This document shows, one piece after another, positions 1 through 8,003 of a stretch of DNA of 39,494 bases. The notes beneath the pieces are model-generated. The model saw only the letters and a list, made by a program, of their open reading frames with translations. It made no database searches and had not been told where the DNA came from. Source of the DNA: Mucilaginibacter phenanthrenivorans (GTDB lineage Bacteria; Bacteroidota; Bacteroidia; Sphingobacteriales; Sphingobacteriaceae); assembly GCF_024721155.1 (NCBI RefSeq), contig NZ_JAHVAP010000024.1:1-39494 (forward strand). Direction: 5' to 3'. How positions within the stretch are numbered: position 1 is the first letter of the stretch; each line of letters starts with the position of its first letter. The position numbers were made by a program, and so were the translations under genes.

Positions 1-789
1 TTCGCCTGCTTTAATTCCTTTTATGAATACCTGCGAAAAGAATATGTACAGATCCTGAAGAACCATAATGTAAAGGACAAGGATTTTGACATCGATAACT
101 TCTTATATGTCCTGCGGCCCTACTACAAAGGAGGTGAGTTTGACTATTTATTGAATGCCACGGACAACCTGAACATCCTGGAGCAGCGATTCGTGGTCAT
201 AGAGTTGGACAATATTAAAGACCATCCCATACTTTTCCCGGTAATTACGCTGTTGATTGCAGAGCTTTTTCTTTCCAAGATAAGAAAATTAAAAGGCATT
301 AGAAAAGTGCTGACGATTGACGAAGCATGGAAAGCGATTGCAAACTCCGGGATGGCCGGATTTATCCAGTATGCCTTTAAGACGATCCGGAAATTCAATG
401 GTATACCTAATGTAGTTAGCCAGGAACTGGACGACCTGATCAGTTCGCCTATAATCAAGGACGCCATTATTAACAACGCGGACATCAAGATCCTGATGGA
501 CATGCGCAAGTTCATGAATAAGTTCGATAAGCTGCAGGATGCGCTCGGAATGTCTGATAAAGGGAAAACACAGGTCTTATCCGTGAATAAGGACAACCGG
601 GAGATCTATATCGACCTCGGAGGTCAGGTTATGAAAGTCGTTAAAAATGAACTTTGCCCGGAGGAATATTATGCCTATACGACTGAAGGAAAAGAGCGGG
701 TCAAAGTTCAGGAGTATGCCGAAAAGTTCGGCAGCGTGGAAAAAGGCATTGCCGCGCTGGTCCAGGAATTAAAAGAAAAAGTAGCTTAA
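1..789 (+). CDS. traG: TraG conjugation ATPase, C-terminal part (5' truncated by window)
   Basis: Frame 1 is open from the first base, so this is the last 262 residues of a larger protein. TraG of Bacteroides-type conjugative transposons is the VirB4-like ATPase that powers the type IV secretion channel at the inner membrane. The visible part has the Walker B-like segment LTIDEAWK, followed by a long helical stretch with QELDDLISSPIIKDAIINNA and the conserved tail ending in a KVKEYAEKFG-like helix (here VKVQEYAEKFGSVEKG). The Walker A motif lies outside the window. It is followed 13 bp later by a small lipoprotein gene and then the traI-like genes, which is the expected CTn order. The family call is firm; the symbol follows Bacteroides CTn nomenclature. 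Confidence 0.9.
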   Translation, partial: FACFNSFYEYLRKEYVQILKNHNVKDKDFDIDNFLYVLRPYYKGGEFDYLLNATDNLNILEQRFVVIELDNIKDHPILFPVITLLIAELFLSKIRKLKGIRKVLTIDEAWKAIANSGMAGFIQYAFKTIRKFNGIPNVVSQELDDLISSPIIKDAIINNADIKILMDMRKFMNKFDKLQDALGMSDKGKTQVLSVNKDNREIYIDLGGQVMKVVKNELCPEEYYAYTTEGKERVKVQEYAEKFGSVEKGIAALVQELKEKVA

Positions 790-802
790 TAAATCACATA
801 AC

Positions 803-1177
803 ATGAAAACTATCAAATTGCTCATTCTTATTTGCTGTGCAGCAATCGATACTGCCTGCAATAACAGTAAAAACCCCGCTTTATCTGGCGTTTATATTAA
901 TCAGTCTCAAAGTGAATATAGCATGGCCTATGACACACTGATCATTGATGCGGTAAATCTCACTGCCAAAACGTATAGTATTGAATCCAGAACTGGATTT
1001 CAAAAGATCAGGAACGGTCAAAAACTGCCCATGCAGTTTAAGAAGGAAACCTGGCAGGCAGTCTGGAATTCAGAACAACAAATGCTGTCGGAAGGTGAAT
1101 ATGGCAGGCAGATCCGTTTGTCACCGGACACACCCGGAGTATTAATAAAAAAGACCCTGTTCCGGAAGATCCGGTAA
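803..1177 (+). CDS. Small putative lipoprotein in the tra operon
   Basis: This 124-aa protein begins with a basic-hydrophobic leader (MKTIKLLILICCAAI) followed by DTACNNSKNP, which looks like a lipoprotein cleavage region with Cys at about residue 19. The -3 residue is Asp rather than Leu/Val/Ile, so the lipobox is imperfect. The mature part is short and probably beta-rich, with no catalytic motif I recognise. It sits between traG and the traI-like genes, where Bacteroidota CTns often encode a small conserved lipoprotein, so a role in the envelope part of the conjugation apparatus is likely. The function is not known to me. The frame, leader and operon position support it as a real gene. Confidence 0.7.
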   Translation: MKTIKLLILICCAAIDTACNNSKNPALSGVYINQSQSEYSMAYDTLIIDAVNLTAKTYSIESRTGFQKIRNGQKLPMQFKKETWQAVWNSEQQMLSEGEYGRQIRLSPDTPGVLIKKTLFRKIR

Positions 1178-1209
1178 GTCTTAATAGTACATTTTATTTG
1201 GATTGACTT

Positions 1210-1223
1210 CCGCTTTTTAGCGG
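1210..1223 (+). other. Small hairpin upstream of the first traI-like gene
   Basis: CCGCT and AGCGG form a 5-bp stem around TTTT. It lies just upstream of a good ribosome binding site (GGGAGG, about 1228-1233) for the ATG at 1240. It could affect mRNA processing or translation, or mean nothing. No T-tract follows it, so it is not a terminator. Confidence 0.25.
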
Positions 1224-1239
1224 GAGATGGGAGGTTATT

Positions 1240-1923
1240 ATGAAAAAAATAAAGCTAATACTGCCTGTAATGATCTTGTTTTTGGTCATGAGTATTCATC
1301 CGCAACAAGCCAAGGCTCAGTTTGTGATTGGCGACATCATCAAGCTAACGGTGACCAAGGTAATCAAGGCGATTGACCTCAAGGTACAGCGGATGCAAAA
1401 TCAAACCATCTGGTTGCAGAATGCGCAAAAGGCGCTGGAAAACGAACTGTCTAAATTGAAACTGTCTGAGATATCCAGCTGGTCCGGTCAACAGCGCCAG
1501 CTTTTCGGCAGCTATTACGACGAGTTATGGAAAATCAAATCAACGATTGCCTATTACCAGCGAATTAAGGATCTAACGGTAAAACAAGTCGCACTTGTCT
1601 CGGAATATCAACAGGCATGGTCGCTGATGAAACAGGATCGGCACTTCTCTGCTGCTGAGCTGGTCCAGATGGAATCAGTATATACGGGCATACTTACGGC
1701 AAGCGCGAAGAACCTCGATCAGATCATGATGATCATCAGCAGTAACCAAACCCAGATGTCCGATGAGCAGCGCCTGGAACTCATCAGCCGTGCCGGGGAC
1801 AAGCTGGATGACAATTACAGTGATATGCGCCGGTACAATACAGAGAACGAAATGCTGAGCCTGCAGCGCAGTAAAGATTTAGGGGATACACAAACCACAA
1901 AAGCATTATATGGAATCAATTGA
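1240..1923 (+). CDS. TraI-like conjugation protein, copy 1
   Basis: This 227-aa protein has a cleavable signal peptide (MKKIKLILPVMILFLVMSIHPQQAKAQ, cleavage after about residue 27) and a mature part that is almost entirely helical. Conserved features of the CTn TraI family are the early helix with VQRMQNQTIWLQNAQK, the central YYQRIKDLT region and the C-terminal signature SLQRSKDLGDTQTTKALYGIN. The same signature ends copy 3 (2613-3257). The family is periplasmic, and its members are thought to be structural or assembly components of the mating channel. A clear ribosome binding site (GGGAGG) precedes the start. It is the first of three consecutive related genes and overlaps the next by 14 bp. 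Automated annotation may name such proteins TerB-like; I see no evidence for tellurite resistance. Confidence 0.8.
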   Translation: MKKIKLILPVMILFLVMSIHPQQAKAQFVIGDIIKLTVTKVIKAIDLKVQRMQNQTIWLQNAQKALENELSKLKLSEISSWSGQQRQLFGSYYDELWKIKSTIAYYQRIKDLTVKQVALVSEYQQAWSLMKQDRHFSAAELVQMESVYTGILTASAKNLDQIMMIISSNQTQMSDEQRLELISRAGDKLDDNYSDMRRYNTENEMLSLQRSKDLGDTQTTKALYGIN

Positions 1924-2602
1924 TCAATCACTCAGGAATTCCGGCTGGCTGAATACCAGATCGAGATCGCTGCTGGTGTTCGCACTTTTTACAGCGATCT
2001 ATTCCGGAATGGCGGCCACCGTCAAAGCACAAACCTTTGCCGAATGGTTCCAGCAAAACAGCACGCAAAAGAAATACCTTTTACAGCAGATCGCCGCATT
2101 ACAGGTCTTTTCTACTTTTCTGAAACAGGGTTACCATGTTGCGCATAACGGGCTGGGATCGATCTCTGGTTCTTTAGGTTCCGAAAACAGCCTGCATGCC
2201 GCTTATTATAACCGAATGGAAATGGCTGGCCCAGCGGTAAAAAATGACGGACAGGTCAAAGAGATCCTCAGCTGGCAAAAAGATATCCTGACCATACTGG
2301 AGGTCATAGACCAGATCGATGGCTTGACCAATGAAGAAAAAAGATACCTATCCGGTGTTCGCAGCGCGGTATTGAAGGATTGTGACCAGCAAATCAGCAC
2401 GCTTCAAAGCGTTGTCACCGATGGCAAAGTAAAAATGAGCGACGCGGACCGCATCGTCCTGATCGCTAAGATACACGCCGCAATGCAGGAGAATTATCAT
2501 TTCGCTACCGGGTTTACCAACCAGGCCAAAGCTTACGCACTACAGCGCAGGCAGGAGAAAAAAGATGTTTTGACCGCCAAACAAATGAACGGAGTTAACT
2601 AA
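1910..2602 (+). CDS. TraI-like conjugation protein, copy 2 (diverged)
   Basis: This 230-aa protein starts inside the 3' end of copy 1 (14-bp overlap), which suggests translational coupling. After about 18 polar residues comes a signal-like hydrophobic segment (LLVFALFTAIYSGMAATVKAQ), so export is likely even though the leader is long. The mature part is helical. It shares with copy 3 the GYHVAHNGLGSISGSLGS-like segment (GYQIYQQGYGSISSLSKG in copy 3) and the MSDADRI motif, and with both copies a terminal LQR...GVN/GIN. The role is presumably periplasmic and structural in the mating apparatus. It could complement the other two copies as a heteromer; this is inference. Confidence 0.75.
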   Translation: MESIDQSLRNSGWLNTRSRSLLVFALFTAIYSGMAATVKAQTFAEWFQQNSTQKKYLLQQIAALQVFSTFLKQGYHVAHNGLGSISGSLGSENSLHAAYYNRMEMAGPAVKNDGQVKEILSWQKDILTILEVIDQIDGLTNEEKRYLSGVRSAVLKDCDQQISTLQSVVTDGKVKMSDADRIVLIAKIHAAMQENYHFATGFTNQAKAYALQRRQEKKDVLTAKQMNGVN

Positions 2603-2612
2603 AAAAGATGTT

Positions 2613-3257
2613 ATGAAAACTGCCGCCAGATTATTACTGATCGCCGCACTATCCGTAGGTGGCCTTTTAAAAGCTGTGTCCTGCAATGCCCAAGCGCAGG
2701 AAATGCAACAGCTTATCCTGGATATCGAGAAGCTGACCCAAATGAAAAGTATCCTGACCGATATGAAGACCGGTTACCAGATCTACCAGCAGGGGTATGG
2801 CAGCATCTCTTCTTTATCAAAAGGTAATTTTGACCTGCATAACATCTACCTGACCGGGTTGCTGGCCGTAAGCCCTGCTGTACGCAATTATGGCCGTATT
2901 GCCGATATCCTCCTGTTGCAGGCCAGTTTGATCAAACAATACAAAACGCAAACCAGCCTTTTTCACCAAAGCGGCAGCTTTTCCGTTGCAGAGCTAAGTT
3001 ATATGAGCGACGTTTATACCAGGCTGGTCAGTCAAACGCTGGATGATATCGGGAACCTGACCAATATTATTACGGCCGGTAAACTGCGAATGTCGGATGC
3101 GGACCGCATCAAAGGCATAGACCGGATCTATTCCAGCAGTTCGGATCGGCTACAGTTTCTGCAATCCTTCGGTAACCAGGGTATCGCCCTGTCATTGCAG
3201 CGCAGTAAGGATGCTGCAAACACCCAAACACTTAAACAACTCTATGGCATAAATTAA
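2613..3257 (+). CDS. TraI-like conjugation protein, copy 3
   Basis: This 214-aa protein has an N-terminal signal peptide (MKTAARLLLIAALSVGGLL... to about the CNAQAQE site) followed by a helical mature domain. It carries GSISSLSKGNFDLHN, the MSDADRIKGIDRIY motif and the C-terminal signature SLQRSKDAANTQTLKQLYGIN, nearly the same as copy 1. It lies 10 bp after copy 2 and 11 bp before traJ. Like the other two it is probably a periplasmic component of the CTn mating channel. The three genes look like an old tandem amplification followed by divergence, since similarity is concentrated in the motifs and not at the DNA level. Confidence 0.78.
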   Translation: MKTAARLLLIAALSVGGLLKAVSCNAQAQEMQQLILDIEKLTQMKSILTDMKTGYQIYQQGYGSISSLSKGNFDLHNIYLTGLLAVSPAVRNYGRIADILLLQASLIKQYKTQTSLFHQSGSFSVAELSYMSDVYTRLVSQTLDDIGNLTNIITAGKLRMSDADRIKGIDRIYSSSSDRLQFLQSFGNQGIALSLQRSKDAANTQTLKQLYGIN

Positions 3258-3268
3258 AAGCAACAGTT

Positions 3269-4262
3269 ATGAAAAAGAAATTCATCAAGACTACGACTTT
3301 AATGCTGGCGATCGCATTTATCCCGTCGCTATCTCATGCAGCGGGATTAGCTGACGATATCAAAGGGCTACAAGGCACATTGAATGGGGTATACAATGAC
3401 ATGCTGCCCATGTGCAGTCAGTTGATTGGTATCGGCCAGGGTATCGCCGGTTTTGGGGCGTTATGGTATATCGCAGCGCGGGTTTATCGCCAGATTGCCA
3501 GCGCAGAACCCATTGATTTTTACCCGCTGATGCGACCGTTTGCCTTAGGCCTCGCCATTTTATTATTTCCAACGGTTATCTCCGTGATCAACGGCGTCAT
3601 GCAACCGACGGTAAGTGCTACGGGCGGAATGGTCCAAAATTCTGACGCAGCTATCGCCCGGTTGTTGCAGGCTAAGGAAGCGGCTGTTGAAAAAACCGAT
3701 ACCTGGCAAATGTACCAGGGCGCGGATGGTGATGGTGACCGTGAAAAATGGTACAAATATACCCATCCGAATGATCCGACAGGTGACAAGGAAGGCATGC
3801 TTGCCAGTGTTGGTAACGATATGAAATTTGCCATGGCCAAAGCTTCCTATAATTTTCGCAATACGGTAAAGCAATGGATGTCCGAAGTATTACAGGTATG
3901 CTACGAAGCGGCAGCACTTTGTATCAACACCATCCGGACATTAAAGCAATGGATGTCCGAAGTATTACAGGTATGCTACGAAGCGGCAGCACTTTGTATC
4001 AACACCATCCGGACATTCTACCTGATCGTACTGGCTATTCTCGGGCCCCTGGTAATCGGCCTTTCCGTATTTGACGGCTTCCAACATACACTGACCTCCT
4101 GGCTGGCCAAGTATATCAATGTCTTTCTCTGGCTTCCGGTAGCAAACATCTTTGGAGCCATCATCGGAAAGGTGCAGGAGAACATGCTGAAGATCGACAT
4201 TTCGCAGGTCCAAAATACAGGCGACACCTTTTTCAATTCCACGGATACGGCCTACCTGATAT
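3269..4262 (+). CDS. traJ: traJ exon 1 (interrupted by a group II intron)
   Basis: TraJ is a polytopic inner-membrane protein of the Bacteroides-type mating channel. Exon 1 encodes a signal-like leader (residues 1-25, ending SHAA), a GIGQGIAGFGALWYIAARVY membrane segment, a second segment around FALGLAILLFPTVISVINGV, then the conserved FYLIVLAILGPLVIGLSVFD and NVFLWLPVANIFGAIIGK segments. The exon ends within the codon after TAYLI. Reading on without splicing adds only CAPVKVV and a stop at 4285. Joining base 4262 to 6745 gives TAYLIFLIIGIIGYFTVPSV, the expected TraJ sequence, and a 420-aa protein. A 25-residue segment (KQWMSEVLQVCYEAAALCINTIRT plus one residue) is present twice in tandem. 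The normal protein should have one copy, so its fold here is uncertain. Confidence 0.9.
3867..4016 (+). repeat. Exact 75-bp in-frame tandem duplication within traJ
   Basis: Bases 3867-3941 and 3942-4016 are identical, and the match extends one more base at the junction. Being 75 bp, the repeat keeps frame and duplicates 25 residues of TraJ just before a membrane segment. Complete identity means it is recent or an assembly artefact. Confidence 0.95.
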
Positions 4263-4826
4263 GTGCGCCCGTAAAGGTTGTGTAATAAATGTGTCTTTGG
4301 CAAGACACCAGGCTTGATTCCAGTAGCCTATCATCAGCCAACTTATCTGTAAAGGAAACTAAGCAGGGAGTGTAGCATGTTGGAAACGCCGTAAGTCAGA
4401 AAGTTACTATTCTGCGACTGAACGGCAAGATGAAATGATAGACATAAGGATAAAGTCCGAATTGATTGAATGGCAGTCTAAGCGGTCGGCGTAGGGACTT
4501 TGACGTAAGGTAGCTATAACTCGTCAAATTACGATTCTCCACTAACGAAGATTAGTAGATGGAGCAGGAATAAATCGTAACGCAACCACAGTAAGTGGTA
4601 AAAGACGGAAACCATATCCGACAGTCTATCGAGCCATAGTTATTACACAATAAACGGGGATTACCTAACTCGGAACGCCGCTGGCGCGGCTATTAAGCGA
4701 AGGCTTATGAAAATCCGACATGGTAACGGAGCTTCCGTAGTAGTCCGAGCAAGGGAAAACCTTGTACATGGCGAAGGGAAGCAGTTAAAGGTTTTAATAC
4801 GATTAAAGAACAATGTGAGAGACATT

Positions 4827-6632
4827 ATGAGAAATTCTGCAAAAGTATTAAACGGTCTATCAAAGCATAGTCCGCTATCAAATTACAGGTATGAACGGCT
4901 CTACAGGCTTTTGTTCAACGAGGAAATGTTTTATGCCGCCTACCAACGCATTTATGCAAAGGAGGGTAATATGACAGCAGGTTCCGATGGGAAAACAATA
5001 GACGGCATGAGTCTGAACCGTATCTCTAAATTGATTGACTTACTTCGAACAGAAACCTATCAACCCCAACCTGCACGGCGGGTGTACATCCCTAAAAAGG
5101 ATGGTAAAATGCGCCCGTTGGGTATTCCGTCTTTTGACGACAAATTGGTGCAAGAGGTAACTCGAATGATACTTGAAGCCATTTATGAAGGACAATTCTT
5201 GGATTGCTCTCATGGTTTTAGGCCCAATCGAAGCTGTCATACTGCACTGGTTAAAGTTAAAAGGACATTCACAGGAGCAAAATGGTTCGTAGAAGGAGAT
5301 ATAAAAGGCTTCTTTGACGGGATTGAACATCAAATATTGATAGACATCCTCAAAGAGCGCATCTCTGACGACCGTTTCCTGCGACTGATTTGGAAGTTCC
5401 TTAAAGCAGGGTATGTTGAAGATTGGACATTTCACAACACTTTTAGCGGGACACCGCAGGGAGGTATTGTAAGTCCGATTTTGGCAAACATTTATCTGGA
5501 CAAATTGGACAGGTATATGGAAAAATATGTTGAAAATTTCAACAAGGGAATAAAGCGAAAACCGCATGATACAAGGTATGGGTTCGAAAACAAGAAAGCG
5601 CGGTTAATGCAAAAACTTAAAAATGTAAAAGATGAAAACGAACGTAGAGAATTAGTAAAACAAATCAAAGTTATTGATAAAGAGCGGATAACATTCCCCA
5701 GTTGCGATGAAATGGATAGTGGGTATAAAAGACTGAAATACGTGAGATATGCGGATGACTTTCTGATAGGGATAATCGGTAGTAAAGAAGATAGTAAACT
5801 GGTAAAGAACGACATCAAGGAATTCCTTGAAGCCGAATTAAAACTGGAACTATCGGAAGAGAAAACCTTGATAACCCATACGGAAAAGCCAGCTAAGTTT
5901 CTTGGATATGAAGTCTCAGTACGCCAATCTGACCAACCAAGGCGAGATACGCTGAATAGGCTTACCAGAACATATAATAATAAGGTATGCCTGCGCATCA
6001 CAATGGATATTATCAAGAAAAAGCTGCTCGATTTCGGGATAGTCGAAATCCGACATAACGTTAACGGAAAAGAGTGGTGGAAACCGAGAGAACATACAAA
6101 GATGCTCAATAACGACGATTTGGAAATCCTCAGAATGTATAACTATACGCTAAGAGGGTTTTATAATTACTATTCGGTAGCTAACAATAGCGCCATAATG
6201 AATGCTTACGGGTACATCATGGAATACAGCATGTACAGGACTTTCGCATGTAAATATCGAACATCCGTCCAAAAGATTCTTCGCCAATATCAGCGAAATG
6301 GCGTATTCACAGTTAGCTATACCACCAAAAAAGGAGGTGTACGAAGTCAATCCTTTTACAAAGAAGGTTTTAAAAGAAAAGAACCAATTGCAGATGTGAA
6401 TTTGGACAGCAACAAGACAGTTTATCAGGATATGAGAACAAGCTTGATAGACAGGTTGAAAGCTGAAAAATGTGAGATATGCGGAGCAATGGGCAAACTG
6501 GATATGCACCATGTCAGAAAAATCAAAGACTTAGACGGCAAAGGTTACGCCGATAAGTTGATGATAATGAGGCAGCGCAAGACATTGCTCTTTGCAGAAG
6601 CTGCCATCTCAAAACACATGCAGGTTCGATAG
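4827..6632 (+). CDS. ltrA: Group II intron-encoded reverse transcriptase/maturase (C-terminal frameshift)
   Basis: The protein has a reverse transcriptase domain with the catalytic YADD box (in YVRYADDFLIGI), the FRPNRSCHTAL and GTPQGGIVSPILANIYLD blocks, then the maturase (X) domain (RGFYNYYSVANN) and an HNH endonuclease start (CEICGAMGKLDMHHV). It helps the intron RNA fold and splice, and primes DNA synthesis during retrohoming. I prefer the ATG at 4827 (601 aa, MRNSAKVLNGLSKH) because related proteins start there; the frame is open back to an ATG at 4707. The last residues (FAEAAISKHMQVR) do not fit the family. In the next frame, TGC at 6593 begins CRSCHLKTHAGS, the expected second zinc-ligand pair and final His. 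A 1-nt loss near 6590-6593 is therefore likely. Splicing may still work, but DNA cleavage is probably impaired. Confidence 0.9.
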   Translation: MRNSAKVLNGLSKHSPLSNYRYERLYRLLFNEEMFYAAYQRIYAKEGNMTAGSDGKTIDGMSLNRISKLIDLLRTETYQPQPARRVYIPKKDGKMRPLGIPSFDDKLVQEVTRMILEAIYEGQFLDCSHGFRPNRSCHTALVKVKRTFTGAKWFVEGDIKGFFDGIEHQILIDILKERISDDRFLRLIWKFLKAGYVEDWTFHNTFSGTPQGGIVSPILANIYLDKLDRYMEKYVENFNKGIKRKPHDTRYGFENKKARLMQKLKNVKDENERRELVKQIKVIDKERITFPSCDEMDSGYKRLKYVRYADDFLIGIIGSKEDSKLVKNDIKEFLEAELKLELSEEKTLITHTEKPAKFLGYEVSVRQSDQPRRDTLNRLTRTYNNKVCLRITMDIIKKKLLDFGIVEIRHNVNGKEWWKPREHTKMLNNDDLEILRMYNYTLRGFYNYYSVANNSAIMNAYGYIMEYSMYRTFACKYRTSVQKILRQYQRNGVFTVSYTTKKGGVRSQSFYKEGFKRKEPIADVNLDSNKTVYQDMRTSLIDRLKAEKCEICGAMGKLDMHHVRKIKDLDGKGYADKLMIMRQRKTLLFAEAAISKHMQVR

Positions 6633-6649
6633 ACCGATCCTTTAATGGA

Positions 6650-6683
6650 GAGCCGGATACGCAGGAATGTGTAAGTCCGGTTC
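6650..6683 (+). ncRNA. Group II intron domain V
   Basis: The 34-nt hairpin has an 8-bp lower stem (GAGCCGGA with TCCGGTTC, one G-U pair), a 2-nt AG bulge, a 6-bp upper stem (TACGCA with TGTGTA, one G-U pair) and a GGAA tetraloop. This is the canonical size and shape of the catalytic core. Confidence 0.93.
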
Positions 6684-6685
6684 GG

Positions 6686-6744
6686 GGGCGAGCATTTGAA
6701 AACCTACCATCGAAATATGGAAAGGCGTTGGATGCTTAGCCTAC
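6686..6744 (+). ncRNA. Group II intron domain VI with branch-point A6738
   Basis: GGGCGAGCAT (6686-6695) pairs with ATGCTT-A-GCCT (6732-6742). A6738 is left unpaired, and the intron ends AC at 6743-6744. The bulged adenosine is seven bases from the 3' end counting itself, which is within the usual range for the branch point. Confidence 0.85.
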
Positions 6745-7013
6745 TCCTGATCATCGGCATCATCGGCTACTTTACTGTGCCCAGTGTGGCCAACTATATC
6801 GTCAACGCCGGCGGCGGCCATGGCTTGCTGCAAAAGGTAAATACGATGGTAATTAATACCGGGAATACGGCGATGAACGCCGCTTCAACCGTAGGTGGCC
6901 GGATGGAACAAGGTGCATCGAATATCCGGAATATGCCATCCGATTTCATGGCCGGGTACAATGGAGCCGGTAAATCCGCAGACTACCAGGAAAAGAAACT
7001 ATCAGGTAAATAA
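6745..7013 (+). CDS. traJ: traJ exon 2
   Basis: This exon encodes the C-terminal 90 residues of TraJ, completing the last membrane segment (FLIIGIIGYFTVPSVANYIV) and the tail (NAGGGHGLLQKVNTMV...YQEKKLSGK). The first two bases (TC) complete the Phe codon begun by T4262. Exon 1 (994 nt) plus exon 2 (269 nt) is 1263 nt, or 420 codons plus stop. An ATG at 6696 opens this frame inside the intron, but that apparent N-terminus is intron domain VI sequence and not a gene start. traK follows 21 bp later. Confidence 0.92.
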
Positions 7014-7034
7014 CCATTCATTAAAACGAAGAAC

Positions 7035-7652
7035 ATGTTCACACAACTTAAAAACATAGACACCGCATTTAAGCATATCAGGCAGTTCAGCATTTTTCTT
7101 ATTATAGGCAATGTGCTGACGATGTGCTTCTGCATTTACAAAAGTACCCAGGCAGTTAACCTGGCGCATAACCAGGTACATATCCTCTATAACGGAAAAC
7201 TACTGGAGGCGATTGCCGCTGACCGTAAAACGAATCTGCCGGTGGAACTGCGGGATCATATTAAAACGTTCCATGAGGATTTTTTCGACCTGAGTCCGGA
7301 TGATAAAGCTATCCAGGCCAACGTTGGCAAGGCGCTTTATCTCGCAGATGAGTCCGCGAAAAGGCAATATGACAACCTGCGTGAATCCGGGTACTATAAT
7401 AACCTGATCTCCGCCAACATTTCACAGGAGATTACGGTAGACAGTACCCGGCTGGAGGGACATCAATGGCCCTATGTATTTACCTGTTATGCGACCGAAA
7501 AAATGGTGCGATCCAGCGGAACGGCTTACCGGAAACTGGTAACCCAGGGAGAGGTCAGGGATATAGCGATACAAACCGACAATAACCCGCATGGATTCCT
7601 CATCCAGCATTGGGAAATATTGGCAAACCGTGATACCGTCCTTCAAAAATAA
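7035..7652 (+). CDS. traK: Conjugative transposon protein TraK
   Basis: This 205-aa protein has one N-terminal membrane anchor (about residues 20-38, FLIIGNVLTMCFCIYKSTQ) and a periplasmic domain, like VirB8-class channel proteins. The family signature is visible in the start (MFTQLKNIDTAFKHIRQF), the central ANVGKALYLADESAKRQYDNLRE and the C-terminal region NPHGFLIQHWEILANRD. The length is normal. It sits between traJ and a traL-like gene, 4 bp before the latter. Bacteroides CTn TraK is required for mating-channel assembly. The identification is firm from sequence and order. Confidence 0.92.
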   Translation: MFTQLKNIDTAFKHIRQFSIFLIIGNVLTMCFCIYKSTQAVNLAHNQVHILYNGKLLEAIAADRKTNLPVELRDHIKTFHEDFFDLSPDDKAIQANVGKALYLADESAKRQYDNLRESGYYNNLISANISQEITVDSTRLEGHQWPYVFTCYATEKMVRSSGTAYRKLVTQGEVRDIAIQTDNNPHGFLIQHWEILANRDTVLQK

Positions 7653-7656
7653 GGTT

Positions 7657-7998
7657 ATGCGATTCCTAAATAATAAACGAGAAGGGGGTGATCCGGGCGC
7701 AGAACGAACCGCCTCCCGCATTGCTGCGCAGATTATCAGGTGGCAAATTTCTGTTGCCGCAAAAATCAACCGCAGGGTAAACAGGTATACCAAAGCCGGG
7801 CAACGAAAATTCCTTTGGGTGTTTTGCGCGGTATGGATAGCGGGCATCTGCTTCAACTTCTTTCATGCACAGCAAACAACAACGATACGCAAAGTAAGAC
7901 CAGATTACCTGCCTGTTCATATCGGGCAACCATCAGACATACCTGAACCGGACAAAAAACCTATTCCAAGAACAGATTCATTAACCATTAAAAAGTAA
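7657..7998 (+). CDS. TraL-like small membrane protein
   Basis: I start this at ATG 7657 (113 aa, MRFLNNKREGG), 4 bp after the traK stop and behind AAGG. An upstream in-frame ATG at 7591 lies inside traK and is less likely. The protein has a basic, helical N-terminal half, one membrane segment at about residues 50-67 (FLWVFCAVWIAGICFNFF) and a short polar, proline-rich tail. Position between traK and traM matches traL of Bacteroides CTns, whose products are small single-pass membrane proteins of low conservation. The identification rests mainly on order and topology. Confidence 0.72.
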   Translation: MRFLNNKREGGDPGAERTASRIAAQIIRWQISVAAKINRRVNRYTKAGQRKFLWVFCAVWIAGICFNFFHAQQTTTIRKVRPDYLPVHIGQPSDIPEPDKKPIPRTDSLTIKK

Positions 7999-8003
7999 AT
8001 GCA

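Larger units (their letters stand above)
4263..6744 (+). mobile_element. Group II intron inserted in traJ
   Basis: The 5' boundary is GTGCG at 4263, matching the group II consensus GUGYG. The 3' end is CCTAC at 6744, matching the terminal AY. The element is 2482 nt. Domain V (6650-6683) and domain VI with a bulged adenosine (A6738, seventh base from the 3' end) can be folded by eye. Excision restores the traJ frame. Exon-binding sites can be proposed: GGTAG (4509-4513) pairs with CTACC (4252-4256, IBS2), and ATATC (4614-4618) pairs with GATAT (4258-4262, IBS1). These two are adjacent in the exon, as expected. The 444 bases between 4263 and the protein start hold the ribozyme domains I-III/IV. 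The intron is in the sense orientation and should be removed from the mRNA if splicing works. Confidence 0.95.

Noticed and set aside
1240..3257. Tellurite-resistance (TerB-like) function for the three TraI-like proteins
   Set aside because: They have signal peptides and lie in the tra operon with TraI signatures; no tellurite genes are nearby.
3269..4285. A complete, shortened TraJ ending CAPVKVV
   Set aside because: The last residues are read from the 5' end of the group II intron; splicing restores the full protein.
6696..7013. Separate 105-aa gene starting at 6696
   Set aside because: Its first residues are intron domain VI; the real coding part is traJ exon 2 from 6745.
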